This document shows positions 15,572 to 23,721 of a stretch of DNA of 64,000 nt, piece after piece. The stretch comes from Palsa-465 sp963800475. GTDB taxonomy: Bacteria > Actinomycetota > Thermoleophilia > Solirubrobacterales > Solirubrobacteraceae. The stretch's first letter is position 1, and each line of letters starts with the position of its first letter. Under the pieces are notes generated by a model that saw nothing but the letters and a program-made list of their open reading frames with translations, was not told the origin of the DNA and did no database searches. The DNA lies in assembly GCA_963800475.1 (NCBI GenBank), contig CAWDAZ010000003.1, positions 310,001 to 374,000 of the forward strand, given 5' to 3'. Made by a program: the position numbers and the translations under genes.

Positions 15572-15769
15572 CTACCAGACGAGCGTCTTGATTGCCCAGA
15601 GGATCGCGATCGCCAGCGCGATGGCGACGACCGTCCAGAAGATCGCGATCACGAATCCGATCACGAGCTTCAGCGCGAGCGCCACCGCAACGATCAGGAC
15701 CAGCCCCGCAACCGCCCTCCGGAGCACCGGGGTGTGACGCTTGGGGGCCGCCTCGATTTCGGTTTGCAT
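15572..15769 (-). CDS. Tiny two-segment membrane protein (65 aa)
   Basis: After a basic N-terminus (PKRHTPVLRR), the protein is almost entirely hydrophobic (AVAGLVLIVAVALALKLVIG, FVIAIFWTVVAIALAIAILW), ending in KTLVW. It is probably a two-helix membrane protein. No family is recognised. Co-directional placement 9 bp before the zinc-ribbon membrane protein supports it being real. Confidence 0.6.
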   Translation of the reverse strand: MQTEIEAAPKRHTPVLRRAVAGLVLIVAVALALKLVIGFVIAIFWTVVAIALAIAILWAIKTLVW

Positions 15770-15821
15770 GAGACAAGCGTACCGCCCGGGTCACGGGCCC
15801 CCGAGATGACTTCGCGATTTC

Positions 15822-16007
15822 TTAGTCGTGGGAGCGCTTCAGGTACTCGAAGCGCTTCTCGGGCTCGGCGGGGGCACCCTCGAACCGCAGCCGCGCGAGC
15901 CGGTACCGCCGGACCGGAGCCGATCCGGTCGACACCGCACCGCCGCGACGGTCCTCGAGGAGCATCACCCTGGAAGTTGCCGCTGGACGTGTCATGGCTG
16001 AGATCAT
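15822..16007 (-). CDS. Possible small basic protein (61 aa), uncertain
   Basis: The ORF could start at ATG 16007 (with GGGAG immediately upstream) or ATG 15995. The encoded protein, with LLEDRRGGAVSTGSAPVRRY and ending FEYLKRSHD, has no recognised domain. An unusually AT-rich stretch upstream (about 16018-16050) could hold a promoter, which is the main support. It may be non-coding. Confidence 0.3.
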   Translation of the reverse strand: MISAMTRPAATSRVMLLEDRRGGAVSTGSAPVRRYRLARLRFEGAPAEPEKRFEYLKRSHD

Positions 16008-16076
16008 GCTCCCGCGGCCTAAAGACAACATTGGCCCTGGGTACAAACTTCCTGAATCTCGGTGGTCCCGAGGGCC

Positions 16077-16760
16077 CTACGCCGGGTCGCCCGCCCGCGC
16101 GCGCCGCGCGGCTCGCGATGCAGCCGTGAGCGCGTCGCGACGACGTCTCGGGAGCCGCCGCCGGACCCTCCACGGGGCGCCTGAGAACGCGAGGTTGGCG
16201 ACTGTCGCGAACCCGGTCTCGTCCTCGCGCAGCGCCAGCAGCAGATGGGCGATCCGGTCGCCGGCGGGAAGCGCCGGGTCGGTCGCCTTCACGCAGTAGC
16301 AGTGCATGCGACGCCCTCCGGGGTGGGCGAGCAGTGCGCCCGCCTCGCCGAGCAGCCACACCCCGAGCTCGCCGCGCTCGAGCACCAGACCGGTGCGCTC
16401 GTGGAGCTCGCGCGCGTCGTGTCCGATCAGGTCGCCGAGCAGCCCGAGCGCGCGCCGGTCCGCCGCTCCGCCCGCGGGCGTGCCGGCCCGGACGACCCCC
16501 GCGCCGCGCGCCGCGTACAGCTCCGGGATCGCCCACGCGTGTACGAACGCGATCACGGAGATCGGGATCAGGATCGGCTTGACGATCGCCAGGCCGATGC
16601 CGACCCCGATGAACGGCATCACCAGCGCGACCGTCGAGAGCGTCCACAGCCAGCCCTCGCGGGTCAGCGAGCGCTCGCTCGCGCGCCGGCGCCAGTGGAC
16701 GCTCGCGAGTTCCGGAAGCGACGACGGCCGCGGCGCGGCGGGTGCGCCCGTGGCGCTCAG
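16077..16760 (-). CDS. Two-segment membrane protein of unknown function, start codon uncertain
   Basis: The frame encodes a cytosolic N-terminus (SLPELASVHWRRRASERSLT), two hydrophobic segments around residues 48-90 (WLWTLSTVALVMPFIGVGIG, ILIPISVIAFVHAWAIPELY), and a long soluble C-terminal domain (DLIGHDARELHERTGLVLER, GELGVWLLGEAGALLAHP, RMHCYCVKATDPALPAGDRI). No ATG, GTG or TTG exists in frame between the upstream gene's stop and the first membrane segment. The coordinates assume a CTG at 16758-16760, 2 bp after that stop. The first canonical starts (GTG 16622, ATG 16619) would cut into the membrane segment. Family unknown. Confidence 0.6.
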   Translation of the reverse strand: MSATGAPAAPRPSSLPELASVHWRRRASERSLTREGWLWTLSTVALVMPFIGVGIGLAIVKPILIPISVIAFVHAWAIPELYAARGAGVVRAGTPAGGAADRRALGLLGDLIGHDARELHERTGLVLERGELGVWLLGEAGALLAHPGGRRMHCYCVKATDPALPAGDRIAHLLLALREDETGFATVANLAFSGAPWRVRRRLPRRRRDALTAASRAARRARAGDPA

Positions 16761-16762
16761 CG

Positions 16763-16987
16763 CTAGCCCCCCGCGATCGGGCGGCGCAAGATCACCGTCG
16801 GCGCCTCGAGCGGCAGCTCGCGGACCTGCTCGGCGTGTCCCTCGCCGCGCGACACGACCGCGTAGTAGCCCGCCTCGAGCTGCTCGCGGAACGCGGACAC
16901 GGCGGCCTCGACGCTGGCGGGATCCTCCGCCGTCCACTCCGCCACCGTGGTGTGGCCGGTTCGGTCCATCCGGATCAGTCGTGACAT
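16763..16987 (-). CDS. Small conserved actinobacterial-type protein (74 aa)
   Basis: The start at ATG 16987 is preceded by AAGGGGGAG. The protein is a small soluble alpha/beta fold (RTGHTTVAEWTAEDPASVEA, FREQLEAGYYAVV, PTVILRRPIAGG). I recall similar short proteins of unknown role in actinobacteria, but I cannot name a family. It is probably translationally coupled to the membrane protein downstream. Confidence 0.7.
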   Translation of the reverse strand: MSRLIRMDRTGHTTVAEWTAEDPASVEAAVSAFREQLEAGYYAVVSRGEGHAEQVRELPLEAPTVILRRPIAGG

Positions 16988-17044
16988 CGCTCCCCCTTCG
17001 CACGGGTTGCAGGCCCGTCAATCCTACGCCTGCGGCGGCTGCGG

Positions 17045-18481
17045 CTACGACAGCCGCCGGCGGATCAGGTCCGTGATCTCCTTGCCGTTCGCGCGGCCCT
17101 TGGTCTCGCGCATCACGTACCCGACCAGCGGCCCGATCGCGCGCATGTTGCCGCCGCGAACCTGCTCGGCGGCGTCGGGGTCGGACGCGATCGCCGCGTC
17201 GACGATCGTGTCCAGCTCGCCGTCCTCGGAGGCGGTGATCGCGCCGAGCCCCTCGCGCTCGACGATCTCGCGGGGGTCGCCGCCCGCCTCGACGAGCTTG
17301 CTCAGCACCTCGCGCGCAGCGTCGCGGCTCACCTCGCCCGCCTGCACCATCCCGGCGAGCACCGCGAGGCTCTCGGCGTCGACGTTCGAGCTGGCGGGGT
17401 CGGCATCGGACCCGATCCGCTCGATCAGCTGCTCGATCCAGTTTGCGATCGTCACCGCGTCGGCCCCGTCTGCCGCCAGCGCGCGCTCGAAGTAGGACCC
17501 GAGCTCGGGGCGGAACGCGAGCATCCTCGCGCGCTCGGCGCTCAGCCCGAGCTCACGCTCGAACCGCCCCGCGCGCTCGGTCGGCAGCTCGGCGGGCAGC
17601 TCGCTGCGGGCCGCCTCGAGCAGCTCCGCGCCGACGATCAGCGGCACCAGGTCGGGCTCCGGGAAGTAGCGGTAATCGTGCGCCTCCTCCTTGGAGCGCA
17701 GCGGCGTCAGCCCGTCGGTGGCCGGATCGAAGTGGAGTGTCTCCTGGACGACCGTGCCGCCGCCGTCGAGCAGCTCGACCTGGCGCTCGATCTCCCTGCG
17801 AACCCCGCGCTCGAGGAACGCGAACGAGTTCATGTTCTTGAGCTCGGTCTTGGTTCCGAGCTCGCGGGCTCCGCGCGTCCGTACCGACACGTTGGCGTCG
17901 CAGCGCAGCGACCCCTGGGACATGTCGACGTCCGAGACACCGAGCTGGCGCAACGTCTCGCGGAGCACCACCAGCCATTCGCGTGCCTGCTCGGGCGAGT
18001 GGACGTCGGGTTCGGTCACGATCTCGACGAGCGGGGTGCCACACCGGTTGAAGTCGACCCAGCTGCGGTCGGCGCCGTGGATCCTCCCGCTGTGGCCGAG
18101 GTGGGTGAGCTTCGCCGCGTCCTCCTCGAGATGCACACGGTGGATCCGCACGTCCCCGAGCTGACCGCCGCGGCACAACGGGATGTCGTACTGGGAGATC
18201 TGGTAGCCCTTCGGGTTGTCTGGATAGAAGTAGTTCTTGCGGTGGAAGATCGAGCGTTCGGCGATCTCGCATCCGAGCGCAAGCCCGATCTGCACGGCGA
18301 ACTGGACCGCGCGCTCGTTGGCGACCGGCAGCGCGCCGGGAAGCCCCAGGCACACCGGGCACGTGCGGGTGTTCGGCTCCGCCCCGAAAGTCACCTCACA
18401 GCCGCAGAACATCTTCGTGCGCGTCCGCAGCTGGACGTGGATCTCGAGTCCGATCACCGGCTCGAACGGCGGCTCAGCCAC
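17045..18481 (-). CDS. gatB: Asp-tRNA(Asn)/Glu-tRNA(Gln) amidotransferase subunit B
   Basis: The 478-residue protein carries the GatB signatures VIGLEIHVQLRTRTKMFCGC, CPVCLGLPGALPV, DNPKGYQISQYDIPLC and SQGSLRCDANVSVR. It ends with the helical YqeY/GatB tail (GPLVGYVMRETKGRANGKEI). The cysteine set CxC...CPVC fits a zinc site. It is the kinase/tRNA-recognition subunit that phosphorylates and amidates misacylated tRNA. It overlaps gatA by 8 bp. Together with gatA and gatC it implies indirect Gln-tRNA and/or Asn-tRNA synthesis. Confidence 0.97.
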   Translation of the reverse strand: MAEPPFEPVIGLEIHVQLRTRTKMFCGCEVTFGAEPNTRTCPVCLGLPGALPVANERAVQFAVQIGLALGCEIAERSIFHRKNYFYPDNPKGYQISQYDIPLCRGGQLGDVRIHRVHLEEDAAKLTHLGHSGRIHGADRSWVDFNRCGTPLVEIVTEPDVHSPEQAREWLVVLRETLRQLGVSDVDMSQGSLRCDANVSVRTRGARELGTKTELKNMNSFAFLERGVRREIERQVELLDGGGTVVQETLHFDPATDGLTPLRSKEEAHDYRYFPEPDLVPLIVGAELLEAARSELPAELPTERAGRFERELGLSAERARMLAFRPELGSYFERALAADGADAVTIANWIEQLIERIGSDADPASSNVDAESLAVLAGMVQAGEVSRDAAREVLSKLVEAGGDPREIVEREGLGAITASEDGELDTIVDAAIASDPDAAEQVRGGNMRAIGPLVGYVMRETKGRANGKEITDLIRRRLS

Positions 18482-19901
18482 GAGCGGGGCTCCCGTCGAA
18501 TCCGATCGCCTGTTCGAGCGCGTACGCGGCGTCGAGCAGGCGGCCCTCGCAGAACGCCGGGCCGGCGAGCTGGAAGCCGACCGGGAGCCCGTCGCTGAGC
18601 CCGCACGGAATCGACACCGCAGGGATCCCGGCGAGCGACATCGGCACCGTGCAGAAGTCGTTCAGGTACATCGCGAGCGGGTCGTCGGTCTTGGAACCGA
18701 GCTCGAACGCGGTCCACGGGCTGGTCGGCGTGACGACGAAGTCGAACGACTGAAAAGCGCTGCGGAAGTCCTCGCTGATCCGGGTCCGGACCTTCTGGGC
18801 GGTTCCGTAGTAGGCGTCGTAGTAGCCGCTCGAGAGCGCGTAGGTCCCGAGCATGATCCGCCGCTTGACCTCGGGGCCGAACCCCGATGAGCGGGTGCGG
18901 TTGTACATCGAGATCAGGTCCGCGTCGCCGCCGACCCGCAGCCCGTAGCGGACCCCGTCGTAGCGGGCCAGGTTCGCCGACGCCTCGGCCGGGGCGATCA
19001 GGTAGTAGGCCGACAGCGCGTGCGGCGCGTGCGGCAGGCGACACGGCTCGATCGACGCCCCGAGCGACTCGGCTAGCTTCAGCGTGCGGTCGAACTGCTC
19101 GCGCACGCCCGCCTCGACACCGCCCTCGCTGCCCGCCAGCTCCTCGGGCACGCCGAGCCGCACCCCGTTGAGGTCCCGCGCGTTCGGGAGCTCGATCCGG
19201 TCCGGGAACTCGAGCGACGTCGAGTCGCACGGATCGCGGCCGATCATCTGCCGGAAGAGCAGCGCGGCGTCGGTGACGTCGCGGGTCAGCGGCCCTGCCT
19301 GGTCGAGCGACGATGCGAACGCGATCATCCCGTATCGCGAGCAGGCGCCGTACGTCGGCTTCAGGCCGACGATCCCGCACAGCGCGGCGGGCTGCCGGAT
19401 CGACCCTCCCGTGTCGGTGCCGATCGCCCACGGCGCGAGACCGGCGGCGACCGCCGCGGCGCTCCCGCCCGAGGAGCCGCCGGGCACCCGGCCGCGGTCC
19501 CACGGGTTGAGCACCGGTCCGTACCCCGAGTTCTCGTTCGAGGAGCCCATCGCGAACTCGTCCTGGTTGGTCTTGCCGAGCAACGGAGCCCCGGAGTCGA
19601 GCAGCTTGGTGACGACGGTGGCCGTGTACGGCGGCCGGTAGCCCTCGAGGATCCGGGACCCGGCCTGGCTCGGGATCCCCTCCGTGCAGAACAGATCCTT
19701 GACGGCAACGGGAACTCCGCCGAGCGGTGCGTCCGCAGCCGCTGCGGCGCCGTTCGGACCGTCGGCGACCCACGTGAACGCGTTCAGCTCGTCGCCGGCG
19801 GCGCGGTCCCGGTAGGTGCCGAACAGCTCCTCGCACGACAGCTCGCCGGCGCGGATCGCCTCGGCGGCGGCCGCCGCGGTCAGCTCGAGAAGCTCGCTCA
19901 C
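18474..19901 (-). CDS. gatA: Asp-tRNA(Asn)/Glu-tRNA(Gln) amidotransferase subunit A
   Basis: This 475-residue amidase-signature enzyme should release ammonia from glutamine for GatB. The catalytic triad is visible: Lys in VAVKDLFCTEG, the cis-Ser in PGGSSGGSAAAVAAG and the nucleophile Ser in GTDTGGSIRQPAA. The frame extends upstream to 20000, but that is gatC in another frame. GTG 19901 overlaps the gatC stop by 4 bp and matches the family start (SELLELTAAAAAEAIRAGEL). Confidence 0.97.
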   Translation of the reverse strand: MSELLELTAAAAAEAIRAGELSCEELFGTYRDRAAGDELNAFTWVADGPNGAAAAADAPLGGVPVAVKDLFCTEGIPSQAGSRILEGYRPPYTATVVTKLLDSGAPLLGKTNQDEFAMGSSNENSGYGPVLNPWDRGRVPGGSSGGSAAAVAAGLAPWAIGTDTGGSIRQPAALCGIVGLKPTYGACSRYGMIAFASSLDQAGPLTRDVTDAALLFRQMIGRDPCDSTSLEFPDRIELPNARDLNGVRLGVPEELAGSEGGVEAGVREQFDRTLKLAESLGASIEPCRLPHAPHALSAYYLIAPAEASANLARYDGVRYGLRVGGDADLISMYNRTRSSGFGPEVKRRIMLGTYALSSGYYDAYYGTAQKVRTRISEDFRSAFQSFDFVVTPTSPWTAFELGSKTDDPLAMYLNDFCTVPMSLAGIPAVSIPCGLSDGLPVGFQLAGPAFCEGRLLDAAYALEQAIGFDGSPARG

Positions 19902-20203
19902 GCTTCGCTCGGCCCTGGGCTCGGAACGCCGAAACCCTTGCCCGCCGCCGTCTCGACCGGTTCCGGCGCCTGCTCGAGGACGACGTCGACCGGCAGGCAC
20001 GGCCGCGGCTCGTCCGCACGCAGCACCCCGGTCACGTCAACGACATGGGACGTGGGCGGCACTCCCTCGAGGTCGAGCTCACCGATCTTCTCGATGTGGT
20101 CGAGCACCTTCGAGAGCTCGGCCTCCATCCGCTCGACCTCGCTGTCGGTCAGCTGCAGGCGAGCTAGACGGGCGACGTGAAGGACCTGGGCGCGCTCAAG
20201 CAT
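19898..20203 (-). CDS. gatC: Asp-tRNA(Asn)/Glu-tRNA(Gln) amidotransferase subunit C
   Basis: This small (101 aa) subunit stabilises the GatAB complex. It has the typical HVARLARLQLTDSEVERMEA helix, then LSKVLDHIEKIGELDLEGV and the linker PTSHVVDVTGVLRADEP that wraps between A and B. It is the first gene of the gatCAB operon. Confidence 0.95.
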   Translation of the reverse strand: MLERAQVLHVARLARLQLTDSEVERMEAELSKVLDHIEKIGELDLEGVPPTSHVVDVTGVLRADEPRPCLPVDVVLEQAPEPVETAAGKGFGVPSPGPSEA

Positions 20204-20216
20204 CCGGCGCGCAATT

Positions 20217-20669
20217 CTAGGAACCGCTCTCGGCCCAGGGATCGATCGTCACAACCGCGGGGGCGTCCTGAGGCGCGAGACCCTCGCGTCGCGTCGCGCA
20301 GAACCCTCCGTACGCGATCGCAATCGCACCGGCCAGCCCGACCCAGCCTCCCGCCTTGCGGCCGGCGACGGGGTCGATCGCGACCCGGTACAGCAGCCAG
20401 GCCGCGCACGCCGCGCCGAGCATCGACACGAACAGGCTGAGCGTGACCGGAATCGCGGGGGCGCGGCGGGTCGACTGGAGGAACAGCAGCGCCGCCGAGG
20501 CGACCAGTGTCACGACCGCCAGCCACCGGAAGTGGGTCAGCGCGTCCCAGCCGGTGACCGTCTGCGCGCCGCCGTACCACGGCAGCGCGAGCATCGAGGC
20601 GAGCAGCACGACGCTGCCCGCCCCGACGGTCCACTCGCCGCGCCGAAGCCTCGATAGATCGACGCTCAT
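20217..20669 (-). CDS. Four-segment membrane protein, paralogue group member 1
   Basis: The 150-residue protein has four hydrophobic segments, with landmarks MLALPWYGG, FRWLAVVTLVASAALLFLQ, AWLLYRVAIDP and GWVGLAGAIAIAYGGF. The same landmarks (WY, RWL, YRV, final GG) recur in the gene at 21349-21861, so the two are tandem paralogues. No function is recognised. It lies 13 bp upstream of gatC and may be co-transcribed with gatCAB. Confidence 0.65.
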   Translation of the reverse strand: MSVDLSRLRRGEWTVGAGSVVLLASMLALPWYGGAQTVTGWDALTHFRWLAVVTLVASAALLFLQSTRRAPAIPVTLSLFVSMLGAACAAWLLYRVAIDPVAGRKAGGWVGLAGAIAIAYGGFCATRREGLAPQDAPAVVTIDPWAESGS

Positions 20670-20690
20670 CCGCGGACTATGACGCGAACC

Positions 20691-21206
20691 TCAAGCCGTT
20701 GGCGGTCCCGTGGACCCGGGAGGGCCGGTGGGCGCGGCCGGCCCGGGCGCGGGCGGCGCTGTCACCGCACCCGCGTTGCGCGCCTGCAGCGCGAAGAACA
20801 CGAGCGCGATCACGAGCACGGCGCCAGCCCAGAAACCGAACCCCAGATTGCTGAAGTGACCCAGATGGAACAGGAACTTCAGACCCATGAACAGCGCGGT
20901 CGCGAGCGCCAGCACGAACCTGGTGGCGGTGCGACTGCCGCCGATCGCCGGCAAGGCTGTCTGGGGAGAAACTTGCTCGATCACCAGATCGACGAGGATC
21001 AGCAGCGACGAGATCACGGCGAGCACGCCGAGCCAGCCGTCGGGGGCGTCGGTCGCGGTCAGCGAGCCACCGAACGAAACCGACGTCGAGCCGACTGTAA
21101 CCGTCCCGCCGAACGAGAACCAAGCGAGGATCAGCAGATCCAGCACCAGCAACAGCGCGAGACCGCCGACGATCAGGTCGTCGCGGCGGACGTGGTCTGT
21201 ATTCAC
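20691..21206 (-). CDS. Four-segment membrane protein, divergent paralogue
   Basis: The start is GTG 21206 with an AGGAGGGG Shine-Dalgarno 8 nt upstream; the open frame continues further but lacks homology. Hydrophobic segments include VGGLALLLVLDLLILAWFSF, LGVLAVISSLLILVDLVIEQ, FVLALATALFMGLKFLFHLG and FWAGAVLVIALVFFALQA. The C-terminus is Pro/Gly-rich (PPAPGPAAPTGPPGSTGPP). Spacing of the segments resembles its neighbours, but sequence similarity is weak. A TTGACG sits in the 142-bp gap upstream. Confidence 0.6.
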   Translation of the reverse strand: MNTDHVRRDDLIVGGLALLLVLDLLILAWFSFGGTVTVGSTSVSFGGSLTATDAPDGWLGVLAVISSLLILVDLVIEQVSPQTALPAIGGSRTATRFVLALATALFMGLKFLFHLGHFSNLGFGFWAGAVLVIALVFFALQARNAGAVTAPPAPGPAAPTGPPGSTGPPTA

Positions 21207-21348
21207 GGTCAACCCCTCCTGAGGAGCACTGCGGTAGGAGCTAATGCTTCGAGATGCATCGCCAGTCTCCTGCCGGGAACCGCGCCCCGGCCGACGCAAG
21301 CCTAACGCCGCCAGGGCGTCAAATCCACAGGATTCCTGGACGCATGTA

Positions 21349-21861
21349 CTAGCGTCTCGCGCGGGCCCGCTGCTCCCGGATCGACTCGAACCCACCAACG
21401 GCGATCCCGTAGGCGCACACGACTCCGAGCACCGCGCCCAGCTTCTGGTCGACCACGTCCGACGGCGCCGGCAGCCCGATCAGCACCCGGTAGGTGAGCA
21501 GCAGCGCGGTCGCCGAGCCGAGCGCCGTCACAGCGAGCCGGGTGATCGCCACCGCGCTCGCGGACGCGTTCAGCACGTGCACCGCGACCGACCCGAACGA
21601 GGCGACGATCGCGAGCAGCATCAGCCAGCGCACGTTCGCAAGCGCGGTCCACGCGTTCTCGGTGGTCACGGCCTGGGCGTGGGCGGAGGTGCCGGGGATC
21701 CCGGCGACGCTGTACCACTCGGTCGCGAACATCAGGACCAGGAGCAGCAACGCGCTCCCCGCGGCGATCAGCTCTCCGTGTGTGAGCGCGGCCCGCGGAT
21801 CCCCGCGGACTTCCGCCGCCCCCACACCTACTTCCGCCACCTCGCCGACTTCCGCCACCAC
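21349..21861 (-). CDS. Four-segment membrane protein, paralogue group member 2
   Basis: Landmarks are MFATEWYSVAG, NVRWLMLLAIVASFGSVAVH, LLLTYRVLIGLP and VVCAYGIAVGGFES, closely parallel to the gene at 20217. I place the start at GTG 21861, only 5 bp after the folD stop, with GGAAGTAGG as ribosome site. The extreme N-terminus (VAEVGEVAEVGVGAAEVRG) is a short-period repeat encoded by the DNA repeat at 21809-21877. Function unknown; likely in the folD transcript. Confidence 0.6.
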   Translation of the reverse strand: MVAEVGEVAEVGVGAAEVRGDPRAALTHGELIAAGSALLLLVLMFATEWYSVAGIPGTSAHAQAVTTENAWTALANVRWLMLLAIVASFGSVAVHVLNASASAVAITRLAVTALGSATALLLTYRVLIGLPAPSDVVDQKLGAVLGVVCAYGIAVGGFESIREQRARARR

Positions 21862-21877
21862 GTCGCCTACTTCCGCT
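21809..21877. repeat. Four ACTTCCGC(C/T) repeats at 18-21 bp spacing
   Basis: The motif starts at 21809, 21830, 21848 and 21869, spaced 21, 18 and 21 bp. It covers the last codons and stop of folD and the first codons of the downstream membrane protein. On the minus strand it reads GCGGAAGT and encodes repeated AEV. Spacing near two helical turns would also suit a DNA-binding array. Confidence 0.7.
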
Positions 21878-22718
21878 GGAGCGCGGCCGCCGAGAGCGTG
21901 TTGCGCATCAGCATCGCGATCGTCATCGGCCCCACCCCACCGGGGACCGGGCTGAGCAGCGCGGCGCGTTCGACGACCTGATCGAAGTCGACGTCGCCCA
22001 CCAGCCCCTGCTCGGTTCGGTTGGTGCCGACGTCGATCACCGCCGCGCCCGGCTTGACGTAATCGGCGCCGATCAGCCGAGCGACTCCGGCCGCGGCGAT
22101 CAGCACGTCCCCCCGCGCGCACACCGCCGCCAGCTCACGGGTTCGCGAGTGGCACATCGTCACGGTCGCGTTGCGCTGCTGGAGCAGCAGCGAGATCGGC
22201 TTGCCGACGAGGTTCGAGCGCCCGACCACGACCGCCTCGGCGCCCTCGAGCTCGACGCCGTAGCTGTCCAGCAGCTCGATGATCCCAACCGGCGTGGCCG
22301 GCCGGAGCCCGGGCGTCCCTTGGAGCAGGCGGCCCGCGCTGATCGGGGTGAGCCCGTCGACGTCCTTTTCGGGCGCGATCAAGCCGGTCAGCGCGGTTCC
22401 GTCGAGGCCGTCGGGCACTGGGAGCTGCAACAGGGTCCCGCTGACCTGCGCGTCGGCATTCAGGCTCTCGATCAGCTCTGCCACATCGTCCTGCGCCGCG
22501 TCGGCCGGCAGGTGCCGGTGCAGGTCGACGATCCCGACCTCGGCCGACGCCTTGCGCTTGTTCGCGACGTAGATCGCGGACGCCGGATCGTCCCCGACCA
22601 GGATCGTCGCGAGCCCCGGCGCCCGCTCGCCACGCGCGGTGATCGCAGCCACCTCCCGCGCGACCTCGGCGCGCACGCGCGCCCCCACCTCACGACCGTC
22701 GATGATCGTCGCTGGCAT
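21867..22718 (-). CDS. folD: Bifunctional methylenetetrahydrofolate dehydrogenase / methenyl-THF cyclohydrolase
   Basis: This 283-residue enzyme should interconvert one-carbon folates using NADP. Recognisable motifs are YVANKRKASAEVGI (catalytic lysine in the YxxxK motif), LLQLPVPDGLD, PEKDVDGLTPISAGRL, VVGRSNLVGKPISLLLQQ and the C-terminal SPVPGGVGPMTIAMLMRNTL. Family length is about 280-300, so it is complete. The GENE 3' end carries the first copy of the repeat noted at 21809-21877. Confidence 0.97.
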   Translation of the reverse strand: MPATIIDGREVGARVRAEVAREVAAITARGERAPGLATILVGDDPASAIYVANKRKASAEVGIVDLHRHLPADAAQDDVAELIESLNADAQVSGTLLQLPVPDGLDGTALTGLIAPEKDVDGLTPISAGRLLQGTPGLRPATPVGIIELLDSYGVELEGAEAVVVGRSNLVGKPISLLLQQRNATVTMCHSRTRELAAVCARGDVLIAAAGVARLIGADYVKPGAAVIDVGTNRTEQGLVGDVDFDQVVERAALLSPVPGGVGPMTIAMLMRNTLSAAALQRK

Positions 22719-22771
22719 CGCCCTCCACGCTAGAGGATCGGCGAGACGGCGAGATGCGCTGGGAGCTGCGC

Positions 22772-23626
22772 CTAGCGGAGCGTGACCGACGTGTGAAGCG
22801 GGAGCGGCGTCTTCGACGCGCTTGAGAACCAGATCGTCAGCGTCTTGCCGAACGTCTTTTGCAGGCTTTGTTGGCGCTTAGACGACCGCACCGAGATCGC
22901 GAGTCCCGTTCGCGTGCGGTGGCACGAGATCGCCAGGGGCGATTTTCCGCGGGGCGGCACGGGGGTGCCGTAGGCGTGCAGCAGATAGCGGCCACCCGAC
23001 CGCGTGATCTTCACTCCGAACTCGAGCGTCTGCTGGTGACAACCCGCAGACGCGCCGCTCGCCGTTGGCGGCCCCAGCGGGTTCTGGACGTCGAGCGCGC
23101 CATGCGATGCCTGGCCGTTCTGGATGTCGAGCACCATCTGGAGGCACGCCGCCACAAAAACGACCGCGAGTTCCTTGTCGGCGACGTCGTAGTGGTACGA
23201 GAAGTAACCCGGGATCGTCTGGCCTGCGTTAGGGCCGAAGGGGATGACACTCGGCTGGACGTAGTAACCCAGGAAGCTGATCCCGATCATGAAGCACTTG
23301 GCCGCGCGCACGCGCGGGTTCGGAAGGCTGGTCAGCACCGTCTGGAGCTTGGCGAACGCCTGCTCCTCCTCGGTCGGCGGTTTCAGCTGGGGCGGCTGGA
23401 CGAGGATCGTGCCGGTCAGGGCGGCGCCAGACGGCAGCGGCAACAGCTCAGCGGCGGTGCTGGCCGCGTTCGCGATCAGATTGTCGGGCGTTGTGCACGG
23501 AGGCACATCGCACGCCGCGACCGCGATCGGGTCTCGCTTCGGGGATGCGTTCGCTGCGGGCGCAGTCAGCCCCAGTGCCCCTATGACCAACGCAACAAGC
23601 GCAATCCAGCGCTTGATCGACCCCAT
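22772..23626 (-). CDS. Secreted protein of unknown function (284 aa)
   Basis: Starting at ATG 23626, the protein has a clear signal peptide (MGSIKRWIALVALVIGALGL then TAPAANA). The mature part is Pro/Leu-rich (VQPPQLKPPTEEEQAFAKLQ) and contains several cysteines (ACDVPPC, CFMIG, GCHQQ). The C-terminal half looks beta-rich. No family is recognised. It is divergent from the secreted CocE-type hydrolase with about 95 bp between starts. Confidence 0.7.
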   Translation of the reverse strand: MGSIKRWIALVALVIGALGLTAPAANASPKRDPIAVAACDVPPCTTPDNLIANAASTAAELLPLPSGAALTGTILVQPPQLKPPTEEEQAFAKLQTVLTSLPNPRVRAAKCFMIGISFLGYYVQPSVIPFGPNAGQTIPGYFSYHYDVADKELAVVFVAACLQMVLDIQNGQASHGALDVQNPLGPPTASGASAGCHQQTLEFGVKITRSGGRYLLHAYGTPVPPRGKSPLAISCHRTRTGLAISVRSSKRQQSLQKTFGKTLTIWFSSASKTPLPLHTSVTLR

Positions 23627-23721
23627 GGTGTGGCAAGCGTGCCGCCGCCAGCCGTCGGCCACAAGGGCTCCGCGCCCGGTCACGGGCACAAGTTTCCCGC
23701 CTGGCCGTCGTTAATTTGGCC

